A model generated the notes under the pieces. It was not told the origin of the DNA. It ran no database searches and saw only the letters and a list, made by a program, of their open reading frames with translations. Below, piece after piece: positions 61,101 to 64,000 of a stretch of 64,000 nucleotides of DNA. The stretch is taken from positions 1,302,001 to 1,366,000 of the forward strand of contig JASFXZ010000055.1 of the NCBI GenBank assembly GCA_032209605.1, in the 5' to 3' direction. Position numbers and translations under genes: made by a program. How positions within the stretch are numbered: the first letter of the stretch is position 1; each line of letters begins with the position of its first letter. The stretch is from Mactromeris polynyma (lineage: Eukaryota > Mollusca > Bivalvia > Venerida > Mactridae).

Positions 61101-61936
61101 ACATCTGTCAAAACAATGGAACGTGTATAAACGAAGGCGGTAGCTACACGTGCAATTGTTTAAATGGCTGGAATGGTAACAATTGTCAAGATGATATCAA
61201 CGAATGTTTGAGTAACCCATGTAAACATGGTGGAACCTGTCTGAATAGTAATGGATCTTACAGTTGTAATTGTGTTGGTCAATGGAAGGGCAAATTTTGT
61301 GATACTGATGTCGACGAATGCACATCTTATTCTGTATGCATTAATGGGGTGTGCGAAAATTTTAATGGTGGATACAATTGTACTTGTTTAGCTGGGTGGA
61401 TGGGTGATAAATGCGATATTGACATTTTTGTTAAGCAAACAACTGCGGTAGTTCCGATCGAAACAAAACTCACTGACACAGCTTCAACGACTTTAGCTCG
61501 GTCAACTACCAAGTCTGAAATAGCAAATAATACAACTACTCAGCAGGCTACTGTTACTACTACATCGTCAACATCAGAGAAAGTCACTACAAATGCGGTA
61601 ATAACTACAATATCTTCGACAATCAGTAATTCGATTGGTTTGTCGAAAAGTACACAAACTGGAAAGACAAGTGGACAAACTATCTCATCAACATCGTCGA
61701 ATGCGACGTCCACACTCAAACGCGAACCGTCCACCAAGTATTCCACGAAGTCGACATCGGAGTCTATTAAGTCAAGTAAAGCATCTATTCTCTCGACAAC
61801 AGTAATCGTTTCAACACAAGTAACCTCCGGAAAACTTGGAGAACCGATTGGTAATAGCTTTTCAACTTATTTGTTTTGGCGTAGCTGTATAATATTGATT
61901 TTGAACAACATTTTCTACCACTCGAATGTTGTATAG
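55112..61936 (+). CDS. Giant exon: about 54 EGF repeats, Ser/Thr stalk, hydrophobic C-terminus
   Basis: One open frame of 2,274 codons entering in phase 0 (VCGNHSSSC) and ending TAG. By hand count there are about 54 EGF repeats of 36-41 residues, almost all calcium-binding (D-I-D/N-E-C). With the previous exon that makes about 57. Nearly every repeat has the EOGT O-GlcNAc pattern C5-x2-G-x-(S/T)-G-x2-C6, and most have the O-fucose pattern C2-x4-(S/T)-C3. Many carry N-C-(S/T) or N-A-T sequons. A Ser/Thr-rich stalk of about 120 residues follows (61,440-61,840), then EPIGNSFSTYLFWRSC and IILILNNIFYHSNVV. There is no cytoplasmic tail, so a GPI-anchor signal or a poor membrane anchor is likely. 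Together with DSL2 and MNNL2 upstream it is a Jagged-like surface ligand, far longer than the usual 6-16 EGF repeats. Confidence 0.93.
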   Translation: MCGNHSSSCENTAGSYNCSCLPGWSGKACQNDIDECTSKPCKYGTCHNTPGSYKCVCFVGARGSHCDDIDECASHNPCQNNGTCVNLIPPDRFRCDCSTGWDPQTNCIHDINECQTDRPCVHGTCHNSDGSYTCSCKKGWTGRNCSVDVNECHQHTHMCKNKGTCVNTQGGYTCNCHSGWSGRNCSIDVDECATIHPCMHNATCQNIDGGYRCKCAPGWSGFNCTTDIDECSTLHPCENRATCKNIPGGYSCSCSTGWTGTNCSNDIDECKIKDPCMNHATCLNTQGGYSCKCATGWNGPNCDHDIDECHPRNPCKNGARCQNTQGGYVCKCTSEWTGTNCTSDINECTLIHPCMNNATCKNGRGGYTCTCMNGWSGQNCSVDINECQTIHPCINHGTCQNNPGGYTCKCMTGWSGENCSIDMDECKTNHPCVHGTCNNEPGSYNCSCHQGYDGVNCENNRNECMSNTVCANNGTCVDLPPPRYFECKCSPGWSSSSHCRRDIDECANTKQTCVHGKCTNTLGSYSCICEHGWAGNTCSSDVDECQLHNHYCHNNSTCVNTQGGYTCKCAAEWSGFNCTTDIDECSTLHPCENLATCKNIPGGYSCSCTTGWTGTNCSNDIDECKMKHPCMNHATCLNTQGGYSCKCAIGWNGPNCDHDIDECHPRNPCKNGARCQNTQGGYVCKCTSGWTGTICTSDINECTLIHPCMNNATCKNGRGGYTCTCMNGWSGQNCSVDINECQTIHPCINHGTCQNTQGGYTCTCMTGWSGENCTTDIDKCSTLHPCENLATCKNIPGGYSCSCTTGWTGTNCSNDIDECKMKHPCMNHATCLNTQGGYSCKCATGWNGPNCDHDIDECHPRNPCKNGARCQNTQGGYVCKCTSGWTGTICTSDINECTLIHPCMNNATCKNGRGGYTCTCMNGWSGQNCSVDINECQTIHPCINHGTCQNTQGGYTCTCMTGWSGENCTTDIDKCSTLHPCENLATCKNIPGGYSCSCTTGWTGTNCSNDIDECKMKHPCMNHATCLNTQGGYSCKCATGWNGPNCDHDIDECHPRNPCKNGARCQNTQGGYVCKCTSGWTGTICTSDINECTLIHPCMNNATCKNGRGGYTCTCMNGWSGQNCSVDINECQTIHPCINHGTCQNTQGGYTCTCMTGWSGENCTTDIDKCSTLHPCENLATCKNIPGGYSCSCSTGWTGTNCSNDIDECKMKHPCMNHATCLNTQGGYSCKCATGWNGRICDRDIDECHPRNPCKNGARCQNTQGGYVCKCTSEWTGTNCTSDINECTLIHPCMNNATCKNGRGGYTCTCMNGWSGQNCSVDINECQTIHPCINHGTCQNNPGGYTCKCMTGWSGENCSTDMDECKTNPPCVHGTCNNEPGSYNCSCHQGYDGVNCENNLNECMSNTVCANNGTCVDLPPPRYFECKCPPGWSSSSHCRRDIDECVNTKQTCVHGKCTNTLGSYSCICEHGWAGNTCSSDVDECQLHNHYCHNNSTCVNTQGGYTCKCAAEWSGFNCTTDIDECSTLHPCKNRATCKNIQGGYSCSCTTGWTGTNCSKDIDECKMKHPCMNHATCLNTQGGYSCKCATGWNGRICDRDIDECHPRNPCKNGARCQNTQGGYVCNCTSGWTGTICTSDINECILIHPCMNNATCKNGRGGYTCTCMNGWSGLNCSVDINECQSIHPCINNGTCQNTQGGYTCTCMTGWSGENCSIDIDECGHTKHSCQYGHCVNTLGSYKCSCQSGWTGENCQTHLDECSKSPCKNNGTCSNSHDSYHCICPSNWTGTNCTTDIDECKSNLCVHGICNNVPGSYNCSCHQGYEGVNCENNQNECMSNTVCANNGTCVDLPPPRYFECKCSPGWNSSNQCHTDVDECADTKQTCVHGKCTNTLGSYSCLCEHGWAGNTCSSDEDECQLHNHYCHNNSTCVNTRGGYTCTCDSGWTGLNCTTDINECNTLHLCENHATCQNILGSYTCECASGWTGLTCTYDIDECATVNICQNNGTCINEGGSYTCNCLNGWNGNNCQDDINECLSNPCKHGGTCLNSNGSYSCNCVGQWKGKFCDTDVDECTSYSVCINGVCENFNGGYNCTCLAGWMGDKCDIDIFVKQTTAVVPIETKLTDTASTTLARSTTKSEIANNTTTQQATVTTTSSTSEKVTTNAVITTISSTISNSIGLSKSTQTGKTSGQTISSTSSNATSTLKREPSTKYSTKSTSESIKSSKASILSTTVIVSTQVTSGKLGEPIGNSFSTYLFWRSCIILILNNIFYHSNVV
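55790..60253 (+). repeat. 585-bp higher-order repeat of five EGFs, six copies
   Basis: Unit order: STLHPC, KMKHPC, HPRNPC, TLIHPC, QTIHPC. Unit starts at 55,790, 56,852, 57,437, 58,022, 58,607 and 59,669. The four from 56,852 to 59,191 are contiguous at exactly 585 bp and nearly identical. A linked four-EGF block (KTN-VHGTC, MSNTVC, NTKQTC, QLHNHYC) follows the first and fifth unit, giving a 1,062-bp duplication (55,790-56,851 and 58,607-59,668). A third diverged block is at about 60,490-60,965. Confidence 0.93.
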
Positions 61937-62619
61937 GAAGCGCGTTGTTTAAATATGCAACGAATTTGGCAATTTGAGTGTTTCATATATTAAGCGGAGA
62001 GCCACCAAACGGGATGTCTCCAACAGATTATTCACTTCTTAGCAAGTCCTTATTAAAACTTAATTGCAAGCAGAAGCGTGTTAAGTAGATGATATGTGAT
62101 GGATTTTCTACCGAACATTACATGATTTCTGTCAATTTATCGTTGAAAGATACATCATTTCCCGTAGCGTACCCCTCTGGCAAAATCAGAGTACCGCAAT
62201 ATGTAGATTTTTATACGAATGTTTCAACTTATTTTTATATTTTATTTTGAAAAGTTGTTTTCTCAATATATAGCAAATGGTGTGTCTTTTCACTATATAC
62301 AACGATGTGTAAAAAACATTTCGTTCGTCAAATTCCTGACGACAGTCCATTTTAAAGAAAAACTAAACAAATTACGCGAGAGCTATTTGTGCAGCGTAAT
62401 AATTTATTTATTTGTTTTCTGTACATAACTGCATCTGCTCCGTTTATCTTTTTTAAAGATATTTCTAGTTAATTAATGAGTTTGATTACTTTAATACAAC
62501 TGCCTTCTGAAATAACTCGCTGGCGGTTCTTTGGTGATTTTTTTATTTGTAAATCCGACATGCAATATATTTCAGACTGAATTTATTTTGCAATACCATT
62601 TATTTCTATTAAAAATTAG
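61937..62619 (+). other. 3' flank of the giant exon
   Basis: Probable 3' UTR or intron. AT-rich. A 69-codon frame at 62,219-62,428 has no recognisable feature. Confidence 0.4.
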
Positions 62620-62768
62620 GAGTGTACACATTGGACTTCAAAACAACATTGAGTGCCAATGAATCGTCAACTGTCACTGTAGGAATAAAGTCCGTGTTGG
62701 AACTCACTGTTTGTTGGAAACAAAATGGGTCCATAGAAGTGATTATGTTAAACACCAACAAGCTGCAA
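62620..62768 (+). CDS. JSD-like exon a downstream of the EGF array
   Basis: 149 nt, acceptor aaaattag, donor CTGCAA|gtattt, phase 1 in, 0 out. VYTLDFKTTLSANESSTV, then GIKSVLELTVCWKQNGS and EVIMLNTNKLQ. It parallels exon a of module 1 (LTIMIPPGS ... LLFDFISKEIC ... VNIIRFTLT) and the Jagged JSD start (IxFxFN ... ICxxL). Its entry phase fits a cryptic donor in the giant exon (EPI|G, 61,850|gtaata), which would bypass the stop. Its exit phase does not fit the next exon by one base. Confidence 0.5.
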
Positions 62769-63295
62769 GTATTTTTTATTCATTTTAAAAATACTGAGTA
62801 ACAATTGATGAATGATTGTCTGATTGTGAATAATGATAACCTGGCAGTCTTCTGGTATTAATTATGAAATAATACTGTTTACTTTCACCAATTGGAAAAG
62901 CGCCGAAGAAAGAAAATGTTCATTTTAATGACACTACTGAATAATTTCATATTATAACTATTAAATATTTTCATCTTTTATTCTGTACACAAACAATGGT
63001 TTCACTTTTTACAAATCGACTTCCTACGCGACTAAAGTCTTTAAAGAGCATTTATACTGCTGTATGTATTGTACGTACTATGTTCAGTTTCCAAAGCAGT
63101 GTTTTAAAGAGTTCCATACCCTTGTAATTTTATAAATCGAAGAAAGAGTGTCTCCAAAAATACTGTTTGTTTCTTGGTTAAATACCATAACTAGTGTATC
63201 ATTGGTCTTGCAAACTAGTGTAACTATGTGACATTGCTATTCAAGGGCTTAGCACCTGTATCATAATGTAAAGTGTAATTATTATCTTACTACAG

Positions 63296-63443
63296 TGATT
63301 CCCACGTGACATTCTACGCAACATGTGGTGGAAAGAAAGTGTCACATGAATCAATAGCAAAGGCTTTCAAAGCTTTATCCCCGGAGAAGTTGAAGTCGTT
63401 GTTTCCAATTGAGATTGTTAGTACAGCAAGTGCTGAAAAACAG
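63296..63443 (+). CDS. JSD-like exon b downstream of the EGF array
   Basis: 148 nt, acceptor ttactacag, donor AAACAG|gtaaat, phase 2 in, 0 out. DSHVTFYATCGGKKVSH, then AKAFKALSPEKLKSLFP. Clear relative of SIEFRATCDGTSV ... in module 1, with the same phases. The transmembrane and tail exons would lie beyond the window. It could alternatively belong to a further downstream ligand gene. Confidence 0.55.
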
Positions 63444-64000
63444 GTAAATTTGACATCTGTATCGAGTAAATAAACGCGAAGTCGTGAAACTATACTAGTC
63501 TAATATAGGGACAACAGGTAGCTACAGCATATATATACATGTCTATAGTGCTGTCTGAAAAATTGGAGCTGACACACATCTCAATTAATTGACAGTATTT
63601 CATTGCCTGTATCTTCAAACATAGAATATAATTATGAACGTACTATGACGAGTGACTCCGGGGCTCCTTAAGCAGGTTTCCTGTGACTTGGTCTGTCGGC
63701 GACTTGAATATATATATATTATTTACTTATGAATGAAAGTTTGACGAGAAAACTGATTTCATTACATATATGCATTGAGCATTTACCAAAACGCTGTGGT
63801 ATTGTCCGAAGCGTATACTTTAGCATAGCTATACTAATTAATCTGCTATAAGTATACATAGAAGGTTTCGTCCTGTTGGTCGTGCTTGACGTTGGATTTG
63901 TTTATTATCTGTGTTGCTCATAGTATCACTTTAACGTGCATACAGTCGAACGTCATTTAAAAGGTGTGGCCAATCACACGAGTGTATGCCGCATATAAAG
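63444..64000 (+). other. Downstream intron sequence to window end
   Basis: No further exon with both splice sites noticed. Confidence 0.4.

Noticed and set aside
55514..61104. Many minus-strand and shifted plus-strand frames over the EGF exon
   Set aside because: They repeat with the 585-bp unit and are shadows of the true plus-strand EGF frame.

Overview
The window is AT-rich eukaryotic DNA with GT-AG introns, many short interspersed repeats, tRNA-headed SINEs and MITE-like DNA elements. It contains one recognisable gene family, Notch ligands of the Jagged/Delta type. The repeats (GGACGGAC... tails, tRNA-Thr-like SINE heads) and the gene family suggest a lophotrochozoan, probably a bivalve mollusc. 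This is an inference; nothing in the window names the species.

The dominant structure is a very large imperfect inverted repeat. The left arm (about 2,129-17,475) reappears in reverse complement as the right arm (about 33,614-50,736), around a spacer of about 16 kb. Each arm carries the same string of small exons, read outward. In order these are a MNNL first half, two short exons, a pre-DSL exon, a DSL exon, two exons resembling a Jagged/Serrate (JSD) domain, a small Cys-rich exon, a second MNNL first half, two alternative MNNL second halves, and a second pre-DSL exon. The left copy (minus strand) stops at the arm edge. The right copy (plus strand) runs on past the arm into a second DSL exon (51,493), a three-EGF exon (53,408) and a single 6.8-kb exon (55,112-61,936) with about 54 EGF repeats, a Ser/Thr-rich stalk and a hydrophobic C-terminus. 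Two more JSD-like exons follow (62,620 and 63,296) before the window ends. The left copy is therefore a 5' partial duplicate, head-to-head with the full right locus. Each copy appears to have its own signal-peptide exon in the spacer (18,158-18,211 minus; 22,572-22,631 plus).

Most of the exons join in phase. From the 152-nt exon through LCSH, DSL1, the JSD pair, MNNL2, its second half, the pre-DSL exon, DSL2 and the EGF exons, every junction is compatible. One link fails: MNNL1 ends in phase 2 but the next exon enters in phase 0. It is therefore unresolved whether each arm holds one long gene with two MNNL-DSL modules or two tandem genes. The right copy has a 7-bp insertion with an in-frame stop in one symmetric exon that is open in the left copy.

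The spacer (17,476-33,613) holds a 57-bp minisatellite between the two signal-peptide exons, nested elements with GGGCCC termini (22,808-29,783), a pogo/Tigger-like MITE and an orphan zinc-binding exon. The outer left flank has a four-copy 177-bp tandem array that ends exactly at the arm boundary. The arms differ by several structural changes: a 1.92-kb TATA-flanked insertion only in the right arm, a 208-bp triplication only in the left arm, and a loss of about 0.5 kb in the left arm. These show that the arms have evolved independently since duplication.
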